From Nitrobacteraceae bacterium AZCC 1564 (GTDB lineage: Bacteria > Pseudomonadota > Alphaproteobacteria > Rhizobiales > Xanthobacteraceae), in contig JBAGRR010000001.1 of NCBI GenBank assembly GCA_036924835.1, positions 1,364,001 through 1,428,000 of the forward strand: a DNA stretch of 64,000 nt, given 5' to 3'. Position 1 is the stretch's first letter, and every line of letters starts with the position of its first letter. Positions 55,940 through 64,000 of the stretch are shown piece by piece. The notes under the pieces were generated by a model. That model worked only from the letters and a program-made list of their open reading frames with translations, was not told the origin of the DNA and did not search any database. Both the position numbers and the translations under genes were made by a program.

Positions 55940-57469
55940 TTAACGACCAATGAGCGCACGCAGCCAGCGTTTGCCGAACAGAAGAATCACACAAACGCCA
56001 TAGACGATCGTGCCGATCAAAATCAAGATTACGAGAGCAGACTCATCGCGCAGCGATGTCATTCCGGCCAGCGCTGAAGCAGTCCAGTGCGATGTTGCCC
56101 ACAGTGCGCCAGCCAGTATCACGCCTGATACCGAGAATTTTACCAGCGACATCAAGAAAGAGCGGTCGAATTCGAGATAGTTGCGCCGGACTGCGAATAA
56201 CAACACCAGCAGCAGATTAATCCACGCGCCGACTGCTGTCGCAAGCGCGAGCCCAATCTGAGCAAGCGAACCCATCAAAGCGAGTTTCAGCACAAGATTT
56301 GCCGAAAGTCCTGTCAGCGACGCCTTGACCGGCGTCGCGGTATCTTTGCGGGCGTAGAAGGTGGCGACGGCACTGCGGATCATAACGAACGGTATCAAGC
56401 CGATCGCGTAGGCTGCGAGCGTCGCGCCTGCCGCTGCGGCGTCGGCTTTCGAGAACGCACCGCGGGCAAACATCGCCCGCATGATGACGTCCGGCACCGT
56501 CAGGAAAGCCGAAACGAACGGAACGGAGAACAGCAACGTAAACTCGAACGCGCGGCGCTGCGATGCCATCGCGCCTGCATGATCGCCTGCGGTGATACGG
56601 CGTGACATCTCCGGGAGCAGCACAGTACCAATGGCAATGCCGATCACACCGATCGGCAACTGGTTCAGGCGGTCGGCATAATACAGCGCGGACAAAGCGC
56701 CCGCCGCGAGGAACGTCCCGATAATGGTATCCGCGAACAGCGCGACCTGCGTTCCCATTGATCCCAAGGTCGCGGGGCCAAGGGCGCGAAAGAATGCGCG
56801 GACATCGTCATCCAGTTTGAGCGAGGTGAACGTCGGCAACACGCCGCTGCGCGCGGCATCTCCGGCAAGAAGGAAAAACTGCAGGAAGCCTGAAATGAGA
56901 ACGCCCCATGCGGCGGCGTGCCCGGCGGTCGGGAAAAACGCAGCCAAAGCCAACGTCGCCATCATCGAGAGGTTAAGGAAGATGGGAGCGGCTGCGGCGC
57001 TCGCAAAGCGATGCATAACATTGAGCATGCCGCCGTAGAGCGTGACCAGCGTGATGAGAAGCAAATAAGGAAAAGTGATCCGCGTCAGCGAGATCGCAAG
57101 CTCGCGCTGGGCAGGATCATTGGTAAATCCCGGCGCCAGGATGGACATCGCCTGCGGCATGAACATCAATGCCACGGCCAGCAGGACAAGCTGGGTCACG
57201 ATCAAGATCGTGAAAATCCGGTTGCCGAACAGCTTGGCTGACGGCGCACCATCACGGCCATAAACATGCGCATAGGCCGGCACAAAGGCCGCGTTGAACG
57301 CGCCTTCTGCGAAGATCGCCCGGAAATGATTGGGCAGCCGGAGCGCCACGAAAAACGCGTCCGCGACGGGACCCGCGCCGAGGATAGCCGCCAGCATGAT
57401 GTCGCGCGCGAATCCGGTGATCCGCGAGAGAAGGGTATAACCGCCGACCGTGAATATTCGCCCGAGCAT
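55940..57469 (-). CDS. murJ: lipid II flippase MurJ (MviN)
   Basis: Flips lipid-linked peptidoglycan precursor across the inner membrane. 509 residues with about 14 transmembrane helices; GGYTLLSRITGFARDIMLAA near the start (with conserved Arg residues), PNHFRAIFAEGAFNAAFVPA, and ARGAFSKADAAAAGATLAAY. Full length and start MLGRIFTVG typical. Here it is at the end of a run of surface-sugar genes on the same strand (57.5-62.4 kb). Confidence 0.94.
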   Translation of the reverse strand: MLGRIFTVGGYTLLSRITGFARDIMLAAILGAGPVADAFFVALRLPNHFRAIFAEGAFNAAFVPAYAHVYGRDGAPSAKLFGNRIFTILIVTQLVLLAVALMFMPQAMSILAPGFTNDPAQRELAISLTRITFPYLLLITLVTLYGGMLNVMHRFASAAAAPIFLNLSMMATLALAAFFPTAGHAAAWGVLISGFLQFFLLAGDAARSGVLPTFTSLKLDDDVRAFFRALGPATLGSMGTQVALFADTIIGTFLAAGALSALYYADRLNQLPIGVIGIAIGTVLLPEMSRRITAGDHAGAMASQRRAFEFTLLFSVPFVSAFLTVPDVIMRAMFARGAFSKADAAAAGATLAAYAIGLIPFVMIRSAVATFYARKDTATPVKASLTGLSANLVLKLALMGSLAQIGLALATAVGAWINLLLVLLFAVRRNYLEFDRSFLMSLVKFSVSGVILAGALWATSHWTASALAGMTSLRDESALVILILIGTIVYGVCVILLFGKRWLRALIGR

Positions 57470-57515
57470 GCGCCGCTTCTACAACATGCAGCGGCGGCGC
57501 AAAACGCTCAAATTG

Positions 57516-58664
57516 TCAGGCCAGCGCGCCGCGCACAGCCTTGATGACGCGATCCTGGGCAGCCGGATCGAGATAAGCATGCATCGGGAGACTGATCACG
57601 TCCTGGGACAGGCGCTCACTGACCGGCAACCCGCCTTCCGCCACCGGATAGTGTTTGTAGGCCGTCTGCTGATGCATCGACTTCGGATAATAAATTGCTG
57701 TCGGAATCCCCTGCGCCTTCAGCGCATCCGCAAAAGCGTCGCGCTTGACGCCATGCGGCAGGCGGATCGTGTATTGCGCCCAAACTGAGGTATTGCCTTC
57801 CGTCACGCGGGGCGCGGTCACGATATCCTGGAGCGCATCAAAGTAACGGCTCGCAACCCGGTTGCGCGCAGCGATCTCGTCCTCGAAAATCTTTAACTTC
57901 TCGATCAGGATCGCCGCCTGCATGGTGTCAAGACGACCAGTCAATCCGAGGCGAACGTTGTCGTATTTCTCACTGCCCTGCCCGTGCACGCGTACGCTGC
58001 GCAACCGGTCCGCGAGATCAGCATCGTCGGTGAAAATCGCACCGCCATCCCCGAAACACCCAAGTGGCTTGGCCGGGAAGAAACTCGTTGCGGTTGCGAG
58101 GCCGAATGTTCCGAGCCGGCGGTCCTTATAGGTTGCGCCGAACGATTGCGCGGCATCGTCAAGAACGAAGAGACCTTCGCTCTTTGCAACCTCGCCGATT
58201 GCATCATGATCAGCGCTCTGGCCGAACAGATCGACCGGAATAACGGCTTTGACCTTCAGGCCGAGTTTTCGCGCAGTGGCAATGCCAGTTTTCAGGGAAG
58301 CGATGTCTATGTTGAATGTGGTCTCATCGACATCGACAAACACCGGCGTGGCACCCGTCAACGCGACGACCTCGCCGGTCGCGCAAAACGTGAAGGACGG
58401 GCAGATGACGGCATCGCCCGGGCCAATGCCCTGGGCCATCAACACCATCAGCAGCGCATCCGTGCCACTGGCACATGCCACAACGTGCTTGGCACCGCAG
58501 AAGGCGGCCAGATCGGCTTCGAGCTGGGTGATTTCGGGACCGTTGATGAACTGACAATGTGTCAACACCCGCGACACGGCATCATCGATCTTGCTTCCCA
58601 AACGACGGCGCTGGGCACCGATATCGATAAAAGCCACAGGTTCTGGTCGCATATGCTGGTTCAT
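57516..58664 (-). CDS. DegT/DnrJ/EryC1 sugar aminotransferase (WbpE/GnnB-like)
   Basis: PLP-dependent transamination of a nucleotide-sugar ketone. 382 residues: VACASGTDALLMVLMAQGIG, VLDDAAQSFGATYKDRRLG and Lys in ATATSFFPAKPLGCFGDGGA, then VWAQYTIRLPHG. It is preceded by a Gfo/Idh oxidoreductase gene (58703), giving a dehydrogenase-aminotransferase pair that turns a 3-OH of a UDP-GlcNAc-type sugar into 3-NH2. Such pairs make GlcNAc3N for lipid A (GnnA/GnnB) or ManNAc3NAcA-type O-antigen sugars (WbpB/WbpE). The lipid A of Bradyrhizobium relatives contains 2,3-diaminoglucose, which fits GnnB. Confidence 0.88.
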   Translation of the reverse strand: MNQHMRPEPVAFIDIGAQRRRLGSKIDDAVSRVLTHCQFINGPEITQLEADLAAFCGAKHVVACASGTDALLMVLMAQGIGPGDAVICPSFTFCATGEVVALTGATPVFVDVDETTFNIDIASLKTGIATARKLGLKVKAVIPVDLFGQSADHDAIGEVAKSEGLFVLDDAAQSFGATYKDRRLGTFGLATATSFFPAKPLGCFGDGGAIFTDDADLADRLRSVRVHGQGSEKYDNVRLGLTGRLDTMQAAILIEKLKIFEDEIAARNRVASRYFDALQDIVTAPRVTEGNTSVWAQYTIRLPHGVKRDAFADALKAQGIPTAIYYPKSMHQQTAYKHYPVAEGGLPVSERLSQDVISLPMHAYLDPAAQDRVIKAVRGALA

Positions 58665-58702
58665 AACGCCTTGCCGGATTGAGATCGAAAATAAAGCCTG
58701 CT

Positions 58703-59716
58703 CTAGCCCGCAACGACGCGGGGGGCCTTGCGAAGCGGCTGCGCAATCGAGCCGGCCGGAGCCTCAAGGCACTTGATCGCGATTTCGAGACTGGCGACCC
58801 CTTCATCGCCTGACACCGCGGGAACCCTGCCCGAACGAACCGCATCGAGAAACGCAATCAACTCAGCACGCAGCGGCTCATCATGTCCGACCGACAGATG
58901 GCGCATCGAATAGCTACCATCGCGCTGGAAGCCAAAACACTCCGTGACCTGACGGGTCAGCAAGTCGCCCTGAATATACTTGCCGCGCGTGGCTACCGTC
59001 ACGCTGCGGGCCTTAAAGGGAGTAAGCCAGTTCGTGTTGATATGAGCGAGCACGCCCGATGCCGTACGGAATTGCAACAGCGCGATATCTTCACGCTCCG
59101 CCACCGCACTGGCCAATTGCGGTTGAACATCGATGATGTCGGATTCGGTGAACCAGCGAATGAGGTCGATATCGTGCACGGCAAGATCGATAACGACGCC
59201 AACGTTCGACATGCGCGGCGGAAACGGCCCGACGCGCGTGATGCCGATGGAAAGAATCTCTTCGTCCTTGATTGCTTGCTTGATTGCAGCAACAGCCGGA
59301 TTGAAGCGCTCGACGTGCCCTACCATCAGCGTGACACCAGCCGCACGGGCAGCATCAACGATTTCGTGGCCTTCCTCAACTGAGGGTGCGATCGGCTTTT
59401 CGACGAGAATGTGAATCTTGCGCGCGATACAAGCCAGCGAGACCTCACGATGAAGGTGGGTCGGCGCCGCAATGGTCACCGCGTCAACGCCGGCATCGAG
59501 CAGTTCTTCGAGAGTGTTGAACGTCCGGCATCCGATCAGCTGTTCGGCGCGCGTGCGATGCGCAGCCAACGGATCAACAATGCCAGTCAAGGAAACGCCC
59601 GGAAGCCCGGCCAGCACACGAGCGTGATTGGTCCCCATGACACCGGCACCGACCACACCAACGCGCAACGTTTGCACGTCGCCCGGGTCGCCCTTCGCCG
59701 ACACATTCGAACTCAT
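58703..59716 (-). CDS. Gfo/Idh/MocA NAD(P)-dependent sugar oxidoreductase (WbpB/GnnA-like)
   Basis: Likely oxidises C3 of a UDP-GlcNAc derivative. 337 residues from MSSNVSAKGDPGDVQTLRVG. NAD motif VGVVGAGVMGTNHARVLAG, the family EKP in IHILVEKPIAPSVEEGHEIV, then GHVERFNPAVAAIKQAIKDE and the catalytic-site VIDLAVHDIDLIRWFTESD. Start at 59716, eleven codons inside the longer frame. 38 bp upstream of the aminotransferase and transcribed together. Confidence 0.87.
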   Translation of the reverse strand: MSSNVSAKGDPGDVQTLRVGVVGAGVMGTNHARVLAGLPGVSLTGIVDPLAAHRTRAEQLIGCRTFNTLEELLDAGVDAVTIAAPTHLHREVSLACIARKIHILVEKPIAPSVEEGHEIVDAARAAGVTLMVGHVERFNPAVAAIKQAIKDEEILSIGITRVGPFPPRMSNVGVVIDLAVHDIDLIRWFTESDIIDVQPQLASAVAEREDIALLQFRTASGVLAHINTNWLTPFKARSVTVATRGKYIQGDLLTRQVTECFGFQRDGSYSMRHLSVGHDEPLRAELIAFLDAVRSGRVPAVSGDEGVASLEIAIKCLEAPAGSIAQPLRKAPRVVAG

Positions 59717-59904
59717 CGATTGAAACCCCTGAATTTCGCCGCGCGGCAATGCTCCCCGACCCGCGCCGAGATCGTCCTAGCACGCTGTCACATGTGTGGC
59801 GAACACCTGCCGGGGTAATTCCCTACACGTTTTGATGCAAAGAATTACACTTTTAGGTGACTTGTAACCGATTGGAAAGACTGACTCTTCCCCAGGACCG
59901 GCGC

Positions 59905-61317
59905 CTAGGAGCGCCGGTAATCGTCCTCGATACGAATAATGTCGTCCTCACCAAGGTAGCTGCCGGTCTGGACCTCGATCAGCTCCAGCGGAATTTTGCC
60001 GGGGTTTTCCATCCGGTGAGTCGCGCCGATCGGAATGTAAATCGATTCGTTCTCGTGCACGGTCTTCTGCAGTTCGTTCACTGTGACGAGCGCCGTACCG
60101 CGCACAACAATCCAGTGTTCAGAGCGATGGTGATGCTTCTGCAATGACAAACGGCCGCCGGCCTTGACGATGATGCGCTTCACCTGATGGCGGTCACCGA
60201 TATCAAGCGATTGATATGAGCCCCACGGCCGATGAACCTTGATATGATCTTCCGTGACCTGAGGCGCCACGCTTCGCAGCTTGTTGACCAGCCGTTTCAA
60301 TCCATTGGGATCGCTCTGGCGCGAGACCAGAATTGCATCTTGCGTCGCGACCACCACGAGATCGTCGACGCCTTCAAGCGCGATCAGCGCCTTGTCTGAT
60401 GACACGTTGCAATTGCGCGAGTCCTCGAACACGGCAACGCCCTGCGCAACATTGCCGTCAGCGTCCTTGCCGGACAACTCCCACACCGCGTGCCAGGAGC
60501 CGACATCGGACCAGCCGCAGGAAACGGGGACCACGGCCGCCTGCCTGGTCTTTTCCATGACAGCGTAGTCGATTGAAATCGGCCTTGCTTTGCCGAACGC
60601 CTCTAGCGGAAGCGTGACAAATCCGAGATCACGCCCCGCGCTGTTCACCGCCTCATCCAATGCAGCGACGCTTAACGCATCAACGCCGCGATATTCGTCC
60701 AGCAGCATTTTTGCACGGAACATGAAGTTACCCGAATTCCAGAGATAGCCGTCCGACACATAACTGGCGGCTGTCTCAGCGTCAGGCTTCTCGACAAATT
60801 TGGCAACGGCCTGAACCTCTCCCGCGATTGCTTCGCCAGGACGGATGTAGCCATATTCAGTCGCGGCGCGCTCGGGCAGCACGCCAAAGGTGACGATACG
60901 TCCCTGCGCAGCAACGCCACGTGCCTTTCTGCAGGCATCCACAAATGCATCCGTGTCGCGCACCACGTGATCGGCAGCCAGCGCCAGCACAATGGCGTCG
61001 GGGTCACGCATCAACGCGAATGCCGCACCCGCCGCGATCGCGGGACCAGAATCGCGTCGCGCGGGCTCCAGCAGAACGTCCGCCTCAAGTCCAATCTCGT
61101 TCAACTGCTCCAGCACCATGAAACGGTAGGCCGCATTGGTGATGACGATCGGCTGCTCAAACAACTTCGGATTGCTGACACGCAGCATCGTTTCCTGAAA
61201 TGTCGAATGCGGGCCAAACAACCGGAGAAACTGCTTCGGACGTCCTTCGCGCGAAGCTGGCCATAAACGCGTGCCAGCACCGCCGCACATGATCAGGGGA
61301 ATGATACGATCGCTCAT
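59905..61317 (-). CDS. manC: mannose-1-phosphate guanylyltransferase / mannose-6-phosphate isomerase
   Basis: Bifunctional GDP-mannose synthesis enzyme of the AlgA/ManC type, 470 residues. N-terminal nucleotidyltransferase (PLIMCGGAGTRLWPASREGR, FVEKPDAETAASYVSDGYLW, SIDYAVMEKTRQAAVVPVSC) and C-terminal cupin isomerase (SLQKHHHRSEHWIVVRGTA; YIPIGATHRMENPGKIPLEL). GDP-mannose feeds O-antigen or exopolysaccharide. Divides the aminosugar pair from the epimerase gene, all on one strand. Confidence 0.93.
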   Translation of the reverse strand: MSDRIIPLIMCGGAGTRLWPASREGRPKQFLRLFGPHSTFQETMLRVSNPKLFEQPIVITNAAYRFMVLEQLNEIGLEADVLLEPARRDSGPAIAAGAAFALMRDPDAIVLALAADHVVRDTDAFVDACRKARGVAAQGRIVTFGVLPERAATEYGYIRPGEAIAGEVQAVAKFVEKPDAETAASYVSDGYLWNSGNFMFRAKMLLDEYRGVDALSVAALDEAVNSAGRDLGFVTLPLEAFGKARPISIDYAVMEKTRQAAVVPVSCGWSDVGSWHAVWELSGKDADGNVAQGVAVFEDSRNCNVSSDKALIALEGVDDLVVVATQDAILVSRQSDPNGLKRLVNKLRSVAPQVTEDHIKVHRPWGSYQSLDIGDRHQVKRIIVKAGGRLSLQKHHHRSEHWIVVRGTALVTVNELQKTVHENESIYIPIGATHRMENPGKIPLELIEVQTGSYLGEDDIIRIEDDYRRS

Positions 61318-61339
61318 GTATCCTCAAGCAGTTTGAATT

Positions 61340-62350
61340 TTACAGTCGATGATAGTCCCGATACCACGCAGCAAACTTGGCAATACCATGTTCGATCGAG
61401 GTCGACGGACGAAAACCAACTTCGCGCGTTAAGTCATCAATGTCTGCATACGTCGCAGGCACATCGCCTGGCTGCATGGGCAGCATTTCTTTGATCGCGC
61501 TTCGTCCGAATTCCTTCTCAAGGATCGCAACGACCTTCATCAGTTCTTCGGGTTGGTTGTTACCGATGTTGAAGATTCGCCAAGGCGCCGTGCTTGTTCC
61601 TGGATCCAGCGCGGCAGTTTCCGAAGCTTCCTTCGGCGCATGATCGATCAAGCGAACGATTGCCTCGGCAATATCATCGATATAAGTGAAATCCCGGCGC
61701 ATATTGCCGTGATTGAACAGCTTGATCGGCTTCCCTTCGACGATGGCTTTGGCAAAAAGATACATCGCCATATCCGGACGCCCCCACGGCCCGTAGACGG
61801 TGAAAAACCTCAGACCCGTGGAAGGAATACGGTAAAGATGGCTGTAAGCATGTGCCATCAACTCATTGGCTTTTTTCGAAGCCGCATACAGGCTGATAGG
61901 GTGATCGACGTTGTCATGCACCGAAAATGGCAGTTTGGTGTTCGCTCCATAAACGGATGATGACGAAGCAAACAACAAGTGTCGACAATCGTTGTGCCGG
62001 CATCCTTCCAGCACGTTCGTGAAACCTTCAAGATTGGCATCGACATAGGCGTGCGGGTGATCGATCGAATAACGCACACCGGCTTGCGCGGCGAGATGAA
62101 TGACGACGGGGAACCGGTGCTCGGCAAATAACGCCTGCATCTGGGGGCGATCGGCAAGATCAAGCTTCACAAAATCGAAGTTCGGGTCATTCTTAAGCAG
62201 ACTTAGCCGCGCATCCTTCAATTTTGGATCGTAGTAATCGTTGATGCTGTCCAGCCCGACAACACTCCGCCCGGCCTGCAGCAGTCTTTGCGCAACATGA
62301 AAGCCGATGAATCCCGCTGCACCAGTGACCAACACTGCCTTATCTGACAT
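61340..62350 (-). CDS. NAD-dependent sugar epimerase (UDP-glucuronate 4-epimerase-like)
   Basis: Extended short-chain dehydrogenase of about 336 residues from MSDKAVLVTGAAGFIGFHVA (ATG at 62350; an ATG at 62353 is adjacent and 62416 is open). Catalytic YAASKKANELMAHAYS (YxxxK), LLFASSSSVYGANTKLPF, and YGPWGRPDMAMYLFAKAI, the pattern of the UDP-GlcA 4-epimerase/CapI group. Supplies UDP-galacturonate or a similar sugar for surface polysaccharide. Precedes manC by 22 bp. Confidence 0.88.
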   Translation of the reverse strand: MSDKAVLVTGAAGFIGFHVAQRLLQAGRSVVGLDSINDYYDPKLKDARLSLLKNDPNFDFVKLDLADRPQMQALFAEHRFPVVIHLAAQAGVRYSIDHPHAYVDANLEGFTNVLEGCRHNDCRHLLFASSSSVYGANTKLPFSVHDNVDHPISLYAASKKANELMAHAYSHLYRIPSTGLRFFTVYGPWGRPDMAMYLFAKAIVEGKPIKLFNHGNMRRDFTYIDDIAEAIVRLIDHAPKEASETAALDPGTSTAPWRIFNIGNNQPEELMKVVAILEKEFGRSAIKEMLPMQPGDVPATYADIDDLTREVGFRPSTSIEHGIAKFAAWYRDYHRL

Positions 62351-62353
62351 CAT

Positions 62354-62977
62354 TTCCACCATGAGATGACTATAACCGTTACAACTCGACGCATGGTGGT
62401 AGCACAGCGCGATCAAGATTTATCTTGACGCCAAGTACCAGTCCTTCCTCTTCACACATCAAATCCAGCGCTCCATCAACCTGCCGCAACATGCTCTTAA
62501 TTGTGCAACGGCAACGATGACAGCATCACCCGGCTGCAATGTGTCAAAACCCGTCCACGTCGCGCCACATTCACTCATCGTCGCCCTAATCGCAGGTTTA
62601 GTGTGTACCTTTGATGACTTTGGGCACTCGAGCGCTTATTAACTAAGGCGACTAATCTGTCTCCGACATTTATCGATCCTGCCAAGGCTCACGAAGTGAT
62701 TTGCGGATGCAACCCGGCACAGAGCAGTTCAACATCACCCCTTTGCCTCCCCACTTCCCTTAAAGGGCACCTCAAAGCCGGCCGGGCCCCACTGAAGCCG
62801 TCCGGCGCCGTTGAATTTTAAGGACTATTTTAGTCACCACAGCGTGACCGTCGCAATGGGCGACAGCTTTAGTATTGCCAGACCAGCTCTAAAGCCATAC
62901 CAAGGCGCTGAAAATGGCTGGCACCTATGGCGCTCTGTGCCGGTTTCGGCTTTCCTCATCAACAATCGCGGACCGGA
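62354..62977. other. long intergenic region without a recognised gene
   Basis: More than 550 bp between divergent surface-sugar genes. Moderately AT-rich around 62630-62670. No palindrome of the A-H families, terminator or coding frame with family features was recognised. Size is consistent with a regulated double promoter region. Confidence 0.5.
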
Positions 62978-63943
62978 ATGCGCGGATTTCTCCTTCTTGC
63001 CGCTCGGATACTGATCTCCGCGGCGCTCCTCTACTTCGCGTTTCGCGGCATCAATTTCGCAGCCATACAGTCCCGCCTGAGCCAAATCAGCGTCGGGTGG
63101 ATGCTGCTTTCGGTCGTAGCAACTGTCTTTCAGATTTTCCTGGGAGCGCTGCGTTGGCGGGAAATCAGCGTGAACTGCGCCGCCCCCCTCGGGACCGGCC
63201 AAGCCTTTCGCTACAATATGATCGGTACGTTCTTCAACCAAACGCTCCCCTCGAGCATCGGCGGCGATGCCATGCGGCTTTGGCTGGTCAAGCACACCGG
63301 CGCCGGATGGCGCGCAGCCGCATATTCCGTTCTGGTGGACCGCGCCATCGGACTGATCGCACTGGCTGTTATCGTGATCGCAAGTCTTCCTTGGAGCTAC
63401 CAGCTGATCAGCAATGACCATGGGCGAATTGCGCTGCTGCTGATCGATATTGGAGCCATTTCGGCGGGGCTGGGATTTCTGCTGCTCGGCCGCTTACCGT
63501 GGCCGTGGCTGAAGACGTTCTGGCTCACGCATCATATCTACGCTTGTTCGGTTATTGCGAACCAGGTCATTTTCAACCGCCGTAGCGGCCCCAAGCTCAC
63601 CGTTCTCTCATTGCTCATTCATGTCATGGCTGTCGTGATCGCGTGGTGCGCGGTGCGATCGATCGCGGCGTCGGCCGGCTTTGAACAACTGTTTCTGCTT
63701 GTCCCTCCGATCATGCTGATCACCATGCTGCCAATTTCAATTGCCGGCTGGGGCGTACGCGAAGCGACGATGATGGTTGCTTTTGGCTATGCCGGACTGG
63801 CTCAGACCGACGGCACAGTCGTCTCGCTTCTATTCGGAGCGTCATCCTTCATTGTCGGCGCGATCGGCGGTCTTGTCTGGATATTGAGCTCAGAGAAAAC
63901 GAGCCAACCCGACCATGTGCCGGAGAGTCTAACACAGATCTGA
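62978..63943 (+). CDS. YbhN/UPF0104-type membrane protein (LPG-synthase-like TM domain), intact
   Basis: About 321 residues with eight or so transmembrane helices, starting MRGFLLLAARILISAALLYF at 62978. Family regions GTFFNQTLPSSIGGDAMRLW and SIAGWGVREATMMVAFGYAG (family GWGVRE motif). Members of the flippase-related UPF0104 family flanking polysaccharide genes have been proposed to move lipids or lipid-linked sugars. It is a paralogue of the broken gene at 17309. Plus strand, next to surface-sugar genes. Confidence 0.87.
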   Translation: MRGFLLLAARILISAALLYFAFRGINFAAIQSRLSQISVGWMLLSVVATVFQIFLGALRWREISVNCAAPLGTGQAFRYNMIGTFFNQTLPSSIGGDAMRLWLVKHTGAGWRAAAYSVLVDRAIGLIALAVIVIASLPWSYQLISNDHGRIALLLIDIGAISAGLGFLLLGRLPWPWLKTFWLTHHIYACSVIANQVIFNRRSGPKLTVLSLLIHVMAVVIAWCAVRSIAASAGFEQLFLLVPPIMLITMLPISIAGWGVREATMMVAFGYAGLAQTDGTVVSLLFGASSFIVGAIGGLVWILSSEKTSQPDHVPESLTQI

Positions 63944-64000
63944 TAATGCCAAGGTGGGTCCGCCTGCTTCCAAGCCCAACTTCCTAGATCGCCTTGATCT

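Overview
The window looks like a chromosomal segment of an alphaproteobacterium of the order Rhizobiales, most likely the Bradyrhizobium / Afipia / Rhodopseudomonas group (Nitrobacteraceae). This rests on the FlaF/FlbT-controlled flagellins of about 715 residues, a PmtA phospholipid methyltransferase, a growth-pole-ring (GPR/RgsE)-like giant coiled-coil protein, a thioredoxin-reductase-like ferredoxin-NADP reductase near a PuxB-like ferredoxin, and the many family-typical intergenic palindromes. No tRNA, rRNA, CRISPR array, prophage or intact insertion sequence was seen.

Layout. 1-11.6 kb is a flagellar filament/hook block: flaF (cut by the window edge), flbT (frameshifted), two tandem long flagellins, a second flbT on the other strand, flgL, flgK (frameshifted near its 3' end) and flgE. 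11.8-25.3 kb holds redox and housekeeping genes: msrB, a FAD amine oxidase, sixA, a universal stress protein, a YciE-like protein, a broken YbhN-type membrane protein, a secreted SGNH hydrolase, a glutathione transferase, a methyltransferase, ferredoxin-NADP reductase, a thioesterase, a broken AraC regulator and a [2Fe-2S] ferredoxin. 25.7-31.7 kb has an Hpt protein and the 1714-residue GPR-like polar-growth protein. 31.8-43.1 kb has an outer-membrane protein, a type I glutamine synthetase, a slipin/NfeD operon, an mlaEFD lipid-transport operon, a dipeptide epimerase and an MFS transporter. 43.2-53.3 kb holds an acidic low-complexity protein, a PLP dehydratase, a glycosyltransferase/phosphoesterase/pmtA envelope-lipid group, thiD, a stand-alone Lrp ligand-binding domain, an EamA transporter, a dihaem cytochrome, a CHRD protein and a cytochrome c'. 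53.4-64 kb has an orphan form-II CoxL-like hydroxylase subunit followed by surface-sugar and envelope genes: murJ, a sugar aminotransferase and oxidoreductase pair, manC, an NAD-sugar epimerase and an intact YbhN-type membrane protein.

Two things stand out. First, at least 26 CTAG-bounded palindromes of about 75 bp fall into eight sequence families (called A-H here). They are assembled in conserved orders (A-B-C-D and G-F-E-H) at ten intergenic sites, and one copy appears to split a different rhizobial repeat. Second, four genes (flbT, flgK, the first ybhN-like gene, araC) each show one single-base frameshift with the missing part readable in another frame. That is either real gene decay, two of the four in the flagellar block, or base-call error. 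The GPR-like protein carries 29 uninterrupted 11-residue repeats.
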